A stretch of 64,000 bases of DNA from Paraburkholderia kirstenboschensis (GTDB taxonomy: Bacteria; Pseudomonadota; Gammaproteobacteria; Burkholderiales; Burkholderiaceae). The notes under the pieces are model-generated. The model was not told the origin of the DNA. It ran no database searches and worked only from the letters and a program-made list of their open reading frames with translations. The DNA is taken from NCBI RefSeq assembly GCF_904848585.1, contig NZ_CAJHCR010000002.1, positions 620,001-684,000 of the forward strand. Reading direction: 5' to 3'. Positions 43,726-52,441 of this stretch are shown in pieces. The translations under genes were made by a program, and so were the position numbers. Position 1 is the stretch's first letter. Each line of letters begins with the position of its first letter.

Positions 43726-44118
43726 CTACGCGCCTGTGGAATTCGCGGACAGGCTCTCAAGGCTGACAAGCAGATTCCCGTCGACTGTCTGGACGGGGAT
43801 AGTCGTCAAAGTCAACCCGCTGCCTCCCGGCATGCAACCGGTTCGCACGTCGAAGCGCAGCCCGTGCGCCGGACAGCGCAGCACGCACCCTTCCAGTTGA
43901 CCGCTGGCGAGCGAGGCGCCGTTGTGCGGACATGAGTTTTCAATTGCGTGGACCATGCCGTCGATGTTGAAGAGCACAATGCTGCGGCCGCCGATAAAGG
44001 CCAGCTTGCGCTGACCGGGTGTAAGCTCAGCGGCGGCGCCGACCGCGATCCAATGCGATGTCGCGGTTCCCGTTCTATCGGATCGACCCGGGCCGCGTTC
44101 GAAGTCAGAACAGCTCAC
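43726..44118 (-). CDS. Rieske-type [2Fe-2S] ferredoxin
   Basis: 130 aa with a full Rieske site: CPHNGASL (Cys-x-His) and CPAHGLRF (Cys-x-x-His), like the NirD/biphenyl-ferredoxin group. It can feed electrons to an oxygenase. Its start overlaps the end of the alpha/beta hydrolase gene by 14 bases. The large subunit that it serves is not obvious here; the Rieske oxygenase at 32812 is 10 kb away. Confidence 0.85.
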   Translation of the reverse strand: MSCSDFERGPGRSDRTGTATSHWIAVGAAAELTPGQRKLAFIGGRSIVLFNIDGMVHAIENSCPHNGASLASGQLEGCVLRCPAHGLRFDVRTGCMPGGSGLTLTTIPVQTVDGNLLVSLESLSANSTGA

Positions 44119-44665
44119 GAATTAGCCGCTCGCCCATCGGCCATTCACCGAACCCAGAGGTCGGATTCAGGTGCCCCACTTCGCCCAGGTCGACGAGGCG
44201 GCTGCGCCAGTCTTGCGCCATTGCGGACACACGGTGGAAGCGCGCCAGCGGATCGTTGCGGCTCGCACCGACGATGCTGCGAAACGGCAACGGATCGCGC
44301 GGGGCCGGAAGCCAGCCGTTGCGCGCGAGCAAATCGATGCTCGGGTAGCCTGCCGGCAGGGGCGTATCGAGGTCGGCCGGAGTCACGAGCAGCGCACCAT
44401 GAATCTTGCGCTTGTGCTGCCTTGCCCAGTGCACGGTGATCATCACGCCAGCGCTGTGCGCGACCAGGATCACGGGGCCGTCGATCGTCGCGAGAGCGGC
44501 ATCGAGCGCCGCCACGCGTGCCGCGCAACTGAGCTTGTCGTTCTCCAGCGGCGGCACGGAGGCGGCTTTTGGCAGCTTATCCTGCAGCAGGGTTTGCCAG
44601 TGCTGTGCAACGTGGTCGCGCAAGCCGGGCACCATCAGAATGGTCGGATTTGTATCGAGAGTCAC
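44105..44665 (-). CDS. RBBP9/YdeN-family alpha/beta hydrolase
   Basis: 186 aa: strand TILMVPGLRD, nucleophile GHSAG-type loop VILVAHSAGVM, and late His in GEVGHLNPTSGFGEWP. The family is small serine hydrolases (RBBP9/YdeN). GTG 44665 is taken as start because AGGAAA lies just upstream and the product then begins at the first strand. Role in the pathway is unknown; ester or lactone cleavage is possible. Confidence 0.85.
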   Translation of the reverse strand: MTLDTNPTILMVPGLRDHVAQHWQTLLQDKLPKAASVPPLENDKLSCAARVAALDAALATIDGPVILVAHSAGVMITVHWARQHKRKIHGALLVTPADLDTPLPAGYPSIDLLARNGWLPAPRDPLPFRSIVGASRNDPLARFHRVSAMAQDWRSRLVDLGEVGHLNPTSGFGEWPMGERLIRELF

Positions 44666-44682
44666 GACGGTTTCCTGAGCGG

Positions 44683-45531
44683 TTAATACGGCTTGCTGCC
44701 GACGATGCCGGCGCGTTCCATCTTGCGATGGCACGGCGGGTAGTCCATCACTGCGTAGTGCTGCGTGCTCCGGTTATCCCAGATCGCGATGCTGTTCTTC
44801 TGCCAGCGCCAGCGCACCTGATACTCGGGGATATACGCCTGGCTGATGAGATAGCGCAGCAGATCGCCGGCGCCGGGATTGGCGTCCTGTCCGAAGCGCA
44901 CCCGAGCCGGCGTGTGATAGTTGGTGAAATGGGTGGTGAAGGCGCTCACGAACAGCACTTTCTCGCCGGTCTCCGGATGCGTGCGCACCACCGGGTGCTC
45001 CGCGTCCGGAAACTGAGCCTTCAGCGTGAGACGTTTCTCGATATGCATCGCCGCGCCGAAGCTCGCCTCGATACTATGGCGGCCGCGCAGATCGGCAATC
45101 TGGGCCTTGACATGCTCCGGCAGGTTCTCGTACGCGAGGACCATGTTCGCCCACATCGTGTCGCCTCCAACCGGCGGGCATTCCACGCAGCGCAGAACCG
45201 CGCCGAACTGCGGCACTTCGCGCCAGGTCGCATCCGCGTGCCACGCGTTCTCGTACCGGTCGTTGGGCTGATCCGGGGTCTTGTAGATGCGCACGAGCCC
45301 CGGATGTTCCGGATCGCTGCCCGCCACCGGATGATCTTCGAGTTCCCCGAAGCGGCGCGCAAATGCCACATGCTCCGCGCGCGAGATCTCCTGGTCGCGC
45401 AGGAACAGCACGCGGTGCTGAAGCAGTGCCGTCCGGATCTCGCTAAAGAGGCCATCGTCGTGGATTGCATCGGCCAGATTCACGCCGATCAGTTCAGCGC
45501 CGAGCGCACACGTCAATTGTTCGACTCGCAT
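44683..45531 (-). CDS. TauD/TfdA-family Fe(II)/2-oxoglutarate dioxygenase
   Basis: 282 aa. Iron ligands: the His-x-Asp in WHADATW and the distal His in STQHYAVMDY, with the 2-oxoglutarate Arg in HRKMERAGI. The fold matches TauD/TfdA enzymes, which cut or hydroxylate sulfonates, aryloxy acids and similar compounds. GGAG precedes the ATG. It sits 17 bases upstream of the hydrolase gene in one operon; the substrate is not predictable from sequence alone. Confidence 0.92.
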   Translation of the reverse strand: MRVEQLTCALGAELIGVNLADAIHDDGLFSEIRTALLQHRVLFLRDQEISRAEHVAFARRFGELEDHPVAGSDPEHPGLVRIYKTPDQPNDRYENAWHADATWREVPQFGAVLRCVECPPVGGDTMWANMVLAYENLPEHVKAQIADLRGRHSIEASFGAAMHIEKRLTLKAQFPDAEHPVVRTHPETGEKVLFVSAFTTHFTNYHTPARVRFGQDANPGAGDLLRYLISQAYIPEYQVRWRWQKNSIAIWDNRSTQHYAVMDYPPCHRKMERAGIVGSKPY

Positions 45532-45541
45532 GGCTTGCTCC

Positions 45542-46522
45542 TCAGATAACGAAGACCGACGAACCGGTCGTCTTGCGCGATTCGAGATCGCGGTGCGCTT
45601 GCACCGCATCCTCGAGTGCATAACGCTGGTTCAGTTCGATTTTGATTCGACCCGCTGCTACATGCCCGAATATCTCGTCGGCCAGTTCTTTCTTCTCGGC
45701 GGGGTCGGCAACGTAGTCCGCGAGCGCCGGACGCGTCAGGTAAAGCGAGCCCTTCATCGCGAGAATCTGCGGATTGAATGGAGGCACCGGACCTGACGCC
45801 GTGCCGACGCAGACCATCAGGCCACGGCGCTTGAGCGAGTCGAGCGACGCGTCGAAGGTGTCCTTGCCCACGCTGTCGAACACCACATTCACGCCAACCC
45901 CGTCGGTCAATTCGCGCACGCGCTTCGCAACGTCTTCGCGGCTGTAGTAGACGATGTGATCGCAGCCATGCGCGCGCGCCACTTCGCCCTTGGCTTCGCT
46001 CGAAACCGTGCCGATCACGGTGAGACCGAGCAGCTTCGCCCATTGCGAGACGATCAAACCGACGCCGCCAGCGGCTGCATGCAGAAGGAGTGTGTCGCCC
46101 TTTTTGAAGTCGTAAATACGACGCATCAGATAGGACGAGGTCAGGCCCCGCATGGTCATGCCGGCCGCCGTTTCGCACGAGATCGCATCGGGCAGCTTGA
46201 TGAGCGGCGCGGCGGGAATCAGACGCTCGGTGCTGTATGCCCCCAGCGTGTTGACAAAGCCGGTGTAGGTCACGCGGTCGCCGGGCGCGACGTTCGTGAC
46301 ATCCGGGCCGATAGCCTCGACCACGCCCGCGGCTTCGACGCCCATGCCTGCAGGCATCGGGATCGGGTACAAGCCGCTGCGAAAATAAGTGTCCGCAAAG
46401 TTCAGCCCGACTGCCTCATGGCGCAGGCGGACCTGACCGGGCCCCGGGTTGCCCACTTCGACGTCCTCGTAACGCAACACGTCGGGACCGCCCGTTTCGT
46501 GGAAGCGAACTGCTTTGGCCAT
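45542..46522 (-). CDS. NADPH:quinone oxidoreductase (zinc-free MDR)
   Basis: 326 aa. Quinone reductase signature: GLNFADTYFRSGLY, the NADPH-binding AAAGGVGLIVSQWAKLLG, and the GDRVTYTG region. No zinc-binding Cys cluster is seen, as expected for the QOR branch. Same strand and 10-base spacing to the dioxygenase gene, so part of the operon; it may handle an enone or quinone intermediate or give detoxification. Confidence 0.92.
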   Translation of the reverse strand: MAKAVRFHETGGPDVLRYEDVEVGNPGPGQVRLRHEAVGLNFADTYFRSGLYPIPMPAGMGVEAAGVVEAIGPDVTNVAPGDRVTYTGFVNTLGAYSTERLIPAAPLIKLPDAISCETAAGMTMRGLTSSYLMRRIYDFKKGDTLLLHAAAGGVGLIVSQWAKLLGLTVIGTVSSEAKGEVARAHGCDHIVYYSREDVAKRVRELTDGVGVNVVFDSVGKDTFDASLDSLKRRGLMVCVGTASGPVPPFNPQILAMKGSLYLTRPALADYVADPAEKKELADEIFGHVAAGRIKIELNQRYALEDAVQAHRDLESRKTTGSSVFVI

Positions 46523-46590
46523 GTCAAATCTCCTATCCGTTACTCAAACTGCAAAATTGATTGGGTGTGCCGCGGAGTTGCTATCCGCGC

Positions 46591-47913
46591 TCAACGCATA
46601 GCCTGCTCGCGCAGCGCGTTCAGACGATCGAGGTCGCCGGCGTAGTTCCGCTTGCCGATCACAAACGCGATAGCCGCGATGAGTGGAGCGAAAGGCACAA
46701 GTTGCAACGCGCCGAGCAAGCCGATCCGGTCGGCGATGATTCCCGTCAGAACGGCAGCGGGCGCGAGCCCTAGCAGATTATTTGCGAGCGTCAGGGTTGC
46801 AAACGCCGACGCATGGATCGATGGCGGCGTCAGGTTCGCGACCATCGCACCCGAGGGACCGCTTGCGCCAGCGCTAAAAAACATGCCGGCGCCGATCACG
46901 ATGAGTTGCAGCGGACCCGCCGGCATGCGCAAACCAACTGCAAGCAGCACGAAGCACAGCAGGCAGAAGGCGATTGCGCTGCCCCACTTTCTTTCGCGTG
47001 CATTTTTGCTGAGCCGGTCGGCGAGATTCCCGCATACCACCATGCCGAGGCCCGTCACCAGCACGAACACTGCTCCGCCCATTGCCGCCTTGCCGGGCGC
47101 CATGCCGTAATAGCGATTAAGGAAGCTCGGCATCCACGCCCAGATTGCTGCCGGAACGAGCAGATGAATACCGCTGCCGACGTACGCGCATACGACGGAC
47201 TTCGTCGAAAAGAGTCCTCTCATCAGCGCCCGCAGCGTCATGCGTACACCGAGTCCCTCTGCGTGCTTGCCGGCACCTGCCGGTTGCAGCGGCGCGAGAC
47301 GCTTCTCGGTCACCACGAGCCTGTAAAGGATCACCAGCACGAGCCCCACGGCCGCCATTGCGCCAAACGCCGGACGCCAGCCGAGGCGAGTGGCGATCGC
47401 ACCGCCGAGCGCCATGCCCAGCACCGAGCCAAGCGCTCCGCCTGCCATGAAGCTGCCGGCGAGCGTCGAGCGCAGGCGCGCCGGAAAAATGCTCAGGACA
47501 ACTGCGATGCCGACGCTGCCATACGCCGCTTCGCCGATGCCGACGAACGCACGCGCAAGCAGCATCTCGCCGTAATTCGTCGCGATCGCGCAGCCGAGCG
47601 TCGCGACACTCCACATGGCCGCCATCAGCACGATGCTCTTTACACGGCCCCAACGGTCGGCGAGCACGGACAGCGGAAAGGTCAGGACGCCGACCATCAA
47701 CGCGACGACACTGCTAAGCGACCCCAGGCGTGTGTCGGAAAGACCCCATGCGGATTTGAGCAGCGGAAACACCGCATTGAGCACCTGACGCGACATGTAA
47801 TCGGACAGAAGCAGCCCAACCGTCAACGCAAACACGACCCAGGCATAGGGGCGCACGTCCGCTTGGGTCACCGCGACGTTGCCCGTCACGGGCTCGGCAT
47901 GCTGCATCAACAT
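46591..47913 (-). CDS. MFS transporter (probable organic acid uptake)
   Basis: 440 aa with about 12 membrane helices. MFS motif A-like PLSVLADRWGRVKS follows the second helix; the N-terminal DYMSRQVLNAVFP is typical of aromatic/organic acid:H+ symporters. It is in the same orientation as the catabolic genes on both sides, so uptake of the pathway substrate is likely. Confidence 0.9.
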   Translation of the reverse strand: MLMQHAEPVTGNVAVTQADVRPYAWVVFALTVGLLLSDYMSRQVLNAVFPLLKSAWGLSDTRLGSLSSVVALMVGVLTFPLSVLADRWGRVKSIVLMAAMWSVATLGCAIATNYGEMLLARAFVGIGEAAYGSVGIAVVLSIFPARLRSTLAGSFMAGGALGSVLGMALGGAIATRLGWRPAFGAMAAVGLVLVILYRLVVTEKRLAPLQPAGAGKHAEGLGVRMTLRALMRGLFSTKSVVCAYVGSGIHLLVPAAIWAWMPSFLNRYYGMAPGKAAMGGAVFVLVTGLGMVVCGNLADRLSKNARERKWGSAIAFCLLCFVLLAVGLRMPAGPLQLIVIGAGMFFSAGASGPSGAMVANLTPPSIHASAFATLTLANNLLGLAPAAVLTGIIADRIGLLGALQLVPFAPLIAAIAFVIGKRNYAGDLDRLNALREQAMR

Positions 47914-48065
47914 AATTGGTCTCCTTCACATCTCATTCGTTAGCGGTGATCTTTCCCGCGCGGCAATGGCCGATCATGGTTGGCTCATCACCGTTTTCCG
48001 GCGCACGCCGCTCAACATCACTTTCGAAGCCCGGCGCAGTCGCAGCGTCGACCGGGCTCGCTGCT

Positions 48066-49121
48066 TCACGCCGCTCGAAGCGGCAGATTCCTGACACCGG
48101 CCTGACGGTTCGGCGCCATACCGTTGGCGGCTAGCGTTTCGTCGACCGTTTCATACTGCACACCGATACGGTAGATCTCGCGTGCTTCTTTCCCGGTGGC
48201 AATTTCCCGACCGAGTTCGCGCGCGAGACGCACGCATTGTTCGATCTGCTGCACCGATGTGAAGCGAGCGCCGCGCTGGTCGATGATCGTGTCCTCGATG
48301 CCGCAACGCGGATGCAGGCCCATTGCCATCGCCATCATGTTGAACGGCAGCACGTTCTTGAGCAGCGATTCCGCCGTGAGCGTGCAGCCGTCCGGCGCGC
48401 GATGGACGAAGTTGAAGAAGTTAAACGGATTCGGGCCGTCAAAGCCCCCGCCAATGCCGATCCACGTCAGATTCAACGGGCCCTTGTAAGCGCCCTTGCG
48501 CACCAGGCGGTCGAGCGTTTCCAGTGCGTGTATGCCTGTCAGCTGAAAGTGCGGCTGGATGCCAGCGGCCTGCAGGCGGCGCAGATGCTCTTCGACCCAG
48601 GCCGGTCCTGCGGGCACCGTCATTTCACTATAGGCCGCCATGAACGCGGGATTGGATAAAGAGGTGCCTTCCAGGTATTCCGGATAGAGCAGCTCCATGA
48701 TGTTCATCTGCGTGGTGTTGATCGCAACCGTCACCTGATCCGGCTTCGGTTGCAGGTCGGCCAACATGTGACGCGTGTCATCGGAGAGCCATTTCGCGCT
48801 CTGGCCGTCGTCTTCCGGTGCAAACGAAATCGAGCCGCCGACCTGGATGATCATGTCGGGCACAGCGGCGCGCACGCCGGCGATCAGTTCGTTGAATTTC
48901 GACAGGCGTTTCGATCCCTTGCCGTCCAGTTCACGCACGTGCAGGTGCAGCACGGTGGCGCCTGCGTTATAGCAGTCGACGGCCTTCTGGATCTGCTCGT
49001 CCATGGTCACAGGAATGTCTGCGGGGAAGTCTTCCGGCATCCATTCGGGGCCGTACGGGGCGGTCGTGATGACGACCTTGTCCTGGTTCTCGGGGTGCAG
49101 CGAATCGTCGAGAAATTGCAT
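48066..49121 (-). CDS. Beta-keto acid cleavage enzyme (BKACE, DUF849)
   Basis: 351 aa TIM-barrel enzyme. It has the zinc-site His-x-His in ATVLHLHVRE and the family strands VVITTAPYGP, NLTWIGIGGGF and HPRCGIEDTI. BKACEs condense a beta-keto acid with acetyl-CoA to give acetoacetate and a new CoA ester; members differ in substrate (3-keto-5-aminohexanoate, dehydrocarnitine and others). GGAG precedes ATG 49121. It is divergent from an AraC-type regulator that probably controls it. Confidence 0.93.
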   Translation of the reverse strand: MQFLDDSLHPENQDKVVITTAPYGPEWMPEDFPADIPVTMDEQIQKAVDCYNAGATVLHLHVRELDGKGSKRLSKFNELIAGVRAAVPDMIIQVGGSISFAPEDDGQSAKWLSDDTRHMLADLQPKPDQVTVAINTTQMNIMELLYPEYLEGTSLSNPAFMAAYSEMTVPAGPAWVEEHLRRLQAAGIQPHFQLTGIHALETLDRLVRKGAYKGPLNLTWIGIGGGFDGPNPFNFFNFVHRAPDGCTLTAESLLKNVLPFNMMAMAMGLHPRCGIEDTIIDQRGARFTSVQQIEQCVRLARELGREIATGKEAREIYRIGVQYETVDETLAANGMAPNRQAGVRNLPLRAA

Positions 49122-49354
49122 GTTTGTCTCCGGCAGGGTGATGGTGTTGCGGGCCGCGAGTTCGCGTGAGAACTCGAGGCAAGATAACGAATCGTTAGTC
49201 GCACAATACGGCAATCGCGCGCTACACTTTTATGATTGGGCGCCGTTGTTTTAGCAATCCATGCCACTGCGTGTTAACACCAGGATTTGTGCGCGGTAGG
49301 CGTTTCATTAGCGAAAAGCGGCGGCGTCCTTATGGAACCTGAGAAGGGCTTGCG

Positions 49355-50365
49355 ATGGAAACGATGCTGCGATCAGTAGCCATGAGCGGCTATTTCGATG
49401 TGACGCGGCGGCTCGGACTCAATCCGGCCGCGCTTGCGCAGCAAGCCGGAATAGATGCCGCCGCATTAGCGAATTCGGACGATCGCGTGCCGGCCGCCGC
49501 TTGTTGCCGGCTGCTCGAACTCACGGCTGAAAAGGCGGCGTGCCCGACTTTTGCGCTGCTCATGGCAGAGACGCGTCAGAAGTTCGGGACCGGCGTGGTG
49601 AACGTGCTGCTTTCACATAAGCGGACTCTGCGCGAGGTGTTGCTGGCCGCAGTCGAATACCGGCATCTGCTTAACGAAGCCCTGGCCGTCTACGTGGAAA
49701 ATGCCGGGGAGACCGTCACCATTCGCGAGGAGCTCGTGGTTGAGCCTGGTACTCCTACGAAGCAGGCAATCGAACTTGCGCTCGGCGTCCTCGCTCGCCA
49801 CTCGAGTGCCCTGCTCGCCGATCACTGGAAGCCGCGCGCGGTCCATTTCACTCATGCGGCGCATGCGGACCTGACGTTTCATCGGCGTTTTTTCGGCTGT
49901 CCATTGGAATTTGGCAGCGATTTCAACGGCTTCGTTTGCGCAGCGGCGGATCTCGACTACCCGAATCCGGCCGCCGACCCCGAACTGGTTCGATATGCCG
50001 AGAGTCTTGTCGCCCCACTCGATCCGATGGGTACGGATTCCACCGCGCTCGAAGTGCGCAAGGCGATCTATCTGCTGCTGCCCCTTGAACAGGCTACGGT
50101 CGAGCCCGTTGCCCGCCATTTGCGACTGAGCGTGCGCACCATGCAGCGCCAGCTCGAGTTGGCCGATACCAGCTTCTCGGCGCTGGTCGAGGAAGTCCGG
50201 CGTGAACTTGCCGTGCGCTATATGAGCAACCCGCGTTATCCGATTGGACGGGTCGCGGCGCTACTGGGCTACGCGCAGCAGGGGTCGTTCACAAACTGGT
50301 TCGCGTTGCGATTCGGCATGACGCCGCGCGATTGGCGCAATTCGGTTGATCGGCGGGGTAAGTAG
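49355..50365 (+). CDS. AraC-family transcriptional regulator (OruR-like)
   Basis: 336 aa. The N-terminal half is the arabinose-independent ligand region of the OruR/ArgR-type group (MSGYFDVTRRLGLNPAALAQ...), and the C-terminus carries two HTH motifs (VEPVARHLRLSVRTMQRQLE and PIGRVAALLGYAQQGSFTNWF). Divergent from the BKACE gene with 233 bases between, so it probably activates the catabolic genes in response to a substrate. Confidence 0.92.
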   Translation: METMLRSVAMSGYFDVTRRLGLNPAALAQQAGIDAAALANSDDRVPAAACCRLLELTAEKAACPTFALLMAETRQKFGTGVVNVLLSHKRTLREVLLAAVEYRHLLNEALAVYVENAGETVTIREELVVEPGTPTKQAIELALGVLARHSSALLADHWKPRAVHFTHAAHADLTFHRRFFGCPLEFGSDFNGFVCAAADLDYPNPAADPELVRYAESLVAPLDPMGTDSTALEVRKAIYLLLPLEQATVEPVARHLRLSVRTMQRQLELADTSFSALVEEVRRELAVRYMSNPRYPIGRVAALLGYAQQGSFTNWFALRFGMTPRDWRNSVDRRGK

Positions 50366-50477
50366 GTGGATTTTTTTCTGCGGATGGTTCGGGGGGTTAT
50401 CGGGGATGTGCGGGATTGGATGTGGATTGCAAACCCACTAACGAGCAACTGCCGTGACGGGATCTTTGCGCGCCCGG

Positions 50478-50630
50478 TTAGAACATGGAATCGTCAGGGT
50501 CACGACCGTAGCCCATGACCGGGCCGAATGCAGAGATAGCGGCGAGCGCGCTCGACAGGATCACCGTGCCTAGCTCGTGAAGCTGCTGCCAGCCATCGGC
50601 CAGCGTGATTTTGAGTTTTATTTCGTCCAT
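50478..50630 (-). pseudogene. Short holin-like prophage remnant
   Basis: A 50-aa frame beginning MDEIKLKITLADGWQQLHELG, with one hydrophobic stretch (VILSSALAAISAFGPVMG). The start resembles small Burkholderia phage holins in the MKLKLVDDW style, but it ends early, right after the first membrane helix. Probably a truncated lysis gene; homology is from pattern recall and not tested. Confidence 0.4.
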
Positions 50631-50700
50631 CCTCGCGTTTCCGGACGCACGCCCGCGCGGTCATAAGAGGCCGGTCCAGCTTCTCGTTGGTCGCCTTGAG

Positions 50701-50933
50701 TTACTCCTTGTTGTCCGACTTCTGTTCGCCCTGGTCTTTCTCCGCGTGGCTCGCCCGGTCCTCAAGACTGTTGATGCGCCGGTCGAAACTGAGGTAGAGG
50801 CCGAAGCCCGAGCCCAGACAGCCGGCCAACAACGCGACCAACGTCATGAGCGTCGGAATGTTCACCGACCTGTCGAACCACCATTGCCGCCCTCCTGCCT
50901 GCAGCGCCGCCCCGCTTGCCGTTCTTGCGTCAT
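50701..50933 (-). pseudogene. Frameshifted phage lysis-cassette membrane gene
   Basis: The ATG at 50933 has a strong ribosome-binding site (AAAAGGAGAGG), but its frame stops after about 22 codons. The conserved-looking part (QWWFDRSVNIPTLMTLVALLAG and a short charged coiled coil) reads in another frame down to 50701. The single hydrophobic helix followed by a charged tail is the shape of phage accessory lysis proteins. The disruption suggests decay. Confidence 0.45.
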
Positions 50934-50963
50934 GCGCCTCTCCTTTTAAAAATGCGCGGCCAT

Positions 50964-50982
50964 AAAAAACCGCCCGAAGGCG
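50964..50982 (-). terminator. Rho-independent terminator (minus strand)
   Basis: On the minus strand CGCC-TTCG-GGCG followed by GTTTTTT: a four-pair GC stem with a UUCG-type tetraloop and a T-run. It lies just upstream of the lysis-gene remnant, with no intact minus-strand gene before it, so it is probably left over from a former phage transcript. Confidence 0.6.
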
Positions 50983-51145
50983 ACCAATAGAAAAACAGCT
51001 CAAAGGCTGGCTACTTCCACTTCTATCTCTGTCCTTACGCCTACTGCGTATGAATGTCCGGCGCACAACTTGGGGCATCCACCTTTACTGTAGAATTCCC
51101 CGGCCCGTTTTTGCGCCCTGCGATGTCCATAGAGGTAAAAAAAGA

Positions 51146-52216
51146 ATGTCAGGAAAATTCACGAACTTGCTCCCTGGTGTGCCCAGCGTTGAAAGCCCCT
51201 TTTTCAAGCAGATTTTTGCGGACCCGTCGATCGACGCTGAAACGCTGAGGGTCGCCACTGACTTGAATCGCGATGGCTATGCAATTATCAAATTCCCCGA
51301 CGACGACTTTGATGCGATCGCAGCAGGCATTAAGTCAAGTCTCCACGATCAGTACGATTGGGCGACGTGGCGCGAAAAGTGGTACGACGCAAAAGTCGGC
51401 CTGAGAGTCCTCGATGCATGGAAGACCGACGAAAACGTTCGTCGGATCGCCACGAACGCGAAAGTGATCGACTTGCTGTCGAAGCTTTTCGGACGCCAAG
51501 CCTGGCCGTTCCAAACCCTAAATTTCCCTGTCGGCACGCAGCAGCATGTCCACTCTGACTCGATTCACTTCAGTTCAGTGCCGGAGCGCTTCATGTGCGG
51601 CGTATGGACCGCTCTCGAAGACATTGGTGAAGATGCCGGCCCGCTTCTCTACTATCCCGGCTCACACAAATGGCCCGTCTACACGAACGAACACATCGGC
51701 TATTGCGCCACAGAGCCAGTCACAGAAACAAACAAGATGGACTACGAGACGATGTGGGACGCATTGATCGAAGCCCATGGAGCAACGCCGGCCATCTTCA
51801 CGCCTAAAAAAGGCGAGAGCGTCATCTGGCTCTCAAACTTGTTGCATGGCGGTCTTGAGCACAACAACAAAGAAAAGACTCGCTGGTCCCAAGTGACACA
51901 CTACTACTTCGAAGGCTGCGCCTACTATCGCCCGTTCAGATCCGACCCATTCTATGGCTCGATCTATTTTTCGAAAATGAACGACATGATCATCGGCAAG
52001 CCGGTGAAACACCAATACAGCGGCTTCGATATTCCTGAGAGCTTCATAGACTCGTCTTTCAACAACTGCAGCGCACAAAAAGCGGTGATCCCCGCAGACT
52101 TTGACCCGCAGCAGTACCTGCTAGCCAATCCCGACGTCTTTGAGGCCGGAGAAGATCCAGTCTTGCACTACCGGCTGCATGGTTGGCGCGAAGGGCGGCG
52201 GCTCAGGCCAGAATGA
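51146..52216 (+). CDS. PhyH-type Fe/2-oxoglutarate oxygenase with C-terminal FDPxxYL repeat
   Basis: 356 aa. The phytanoyl-CoA-dioxygenase fold has the iron motif His-x-Asp in QHVHSDSIHF and a later HGGLEHNN region. The last ~40 residues (DFDPQQYLLANPDVFEAG, HYRLHGWREGR) match a short repeat often found at the ends of glycosyltransferases and polysaccharide enzymes. Inference: modifies a cell-surface glycan or its lipid carrier. The gene is visibly more A/T-rich than the chromosomal neighbours, lies in the island beside tRNA-Ser, and is intact. Confidence 0.85.
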   Translation: MSGKFTNLLPGVPSVESPFFKQIFADPSIDAETLRVATDLNRDGYAIIKFPDDDFDAIAAGIKSSLHDQYDWATWREKWYDAKVGLRVLDAWKTDENVRRIATNAKVIDLLSKLFGRQAWPFQTLNFPVGTQQHVHSDSIHFSSVPERFMCGVWTALEDIGEDAGPLLYYPGSHKWPVYTNEHIGYCATEPVTETNKMDYETMWDALIEAHGATPAIFTPKKGESVIWLSNLLHGGLEHNNKEKTRWSQVTHYYFEGCAYYRPFRSDPFYGSIYFSKMNDMIIGKPVKHQYSGFDIPESFIDSSFNNCSAQKAVIPADFDPQQYLLANPDVFEAGEDPVLHYRLHGWREGRRLRPE

Positions 52217-52219
52217 CCG

Positions 52220-52363
52220 GTGGCAGACGCACCTCAGACGACGATGGTGGATGCCCCGCTCGTTGTCGCTCTGTACCTATGCGCGCCGATCGGAGCCAAG
52301 GAAGGGAAGAACGTCCCCGCTGGCATCAAGGGCGAGTGGGTGCTGTCCATCAATTACGCCTAG
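52220..52363 (+). pseudogene. Possible C-terminal fragment of a phage protein
   Basis: A 47-codon frame from GTG 52220, four bases after the PhyH stop, ending ...GEWVLSINYA. It looks like the end of a larger structural protein, with no start signal of its own. Not recognised; reported only because the composition and ending are protein-like. Confidence 0.25.
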
Positions 52364-52441
52364 TAAAGCAGAGACGTCGGGGGTGCCGAACTGGACCTCC
52401 GCGTGCGCTACACTCTCGGCTCGAAAAGGAGACTGCCGCCA

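Noticed and set aside
50366..50477. Second att copy of the tRNA-Ser 3' end at the left border of the island
   Set aside because: I could not find a copy of the T-arm/acceptor sequence near 50400, so the left border stays undefined.
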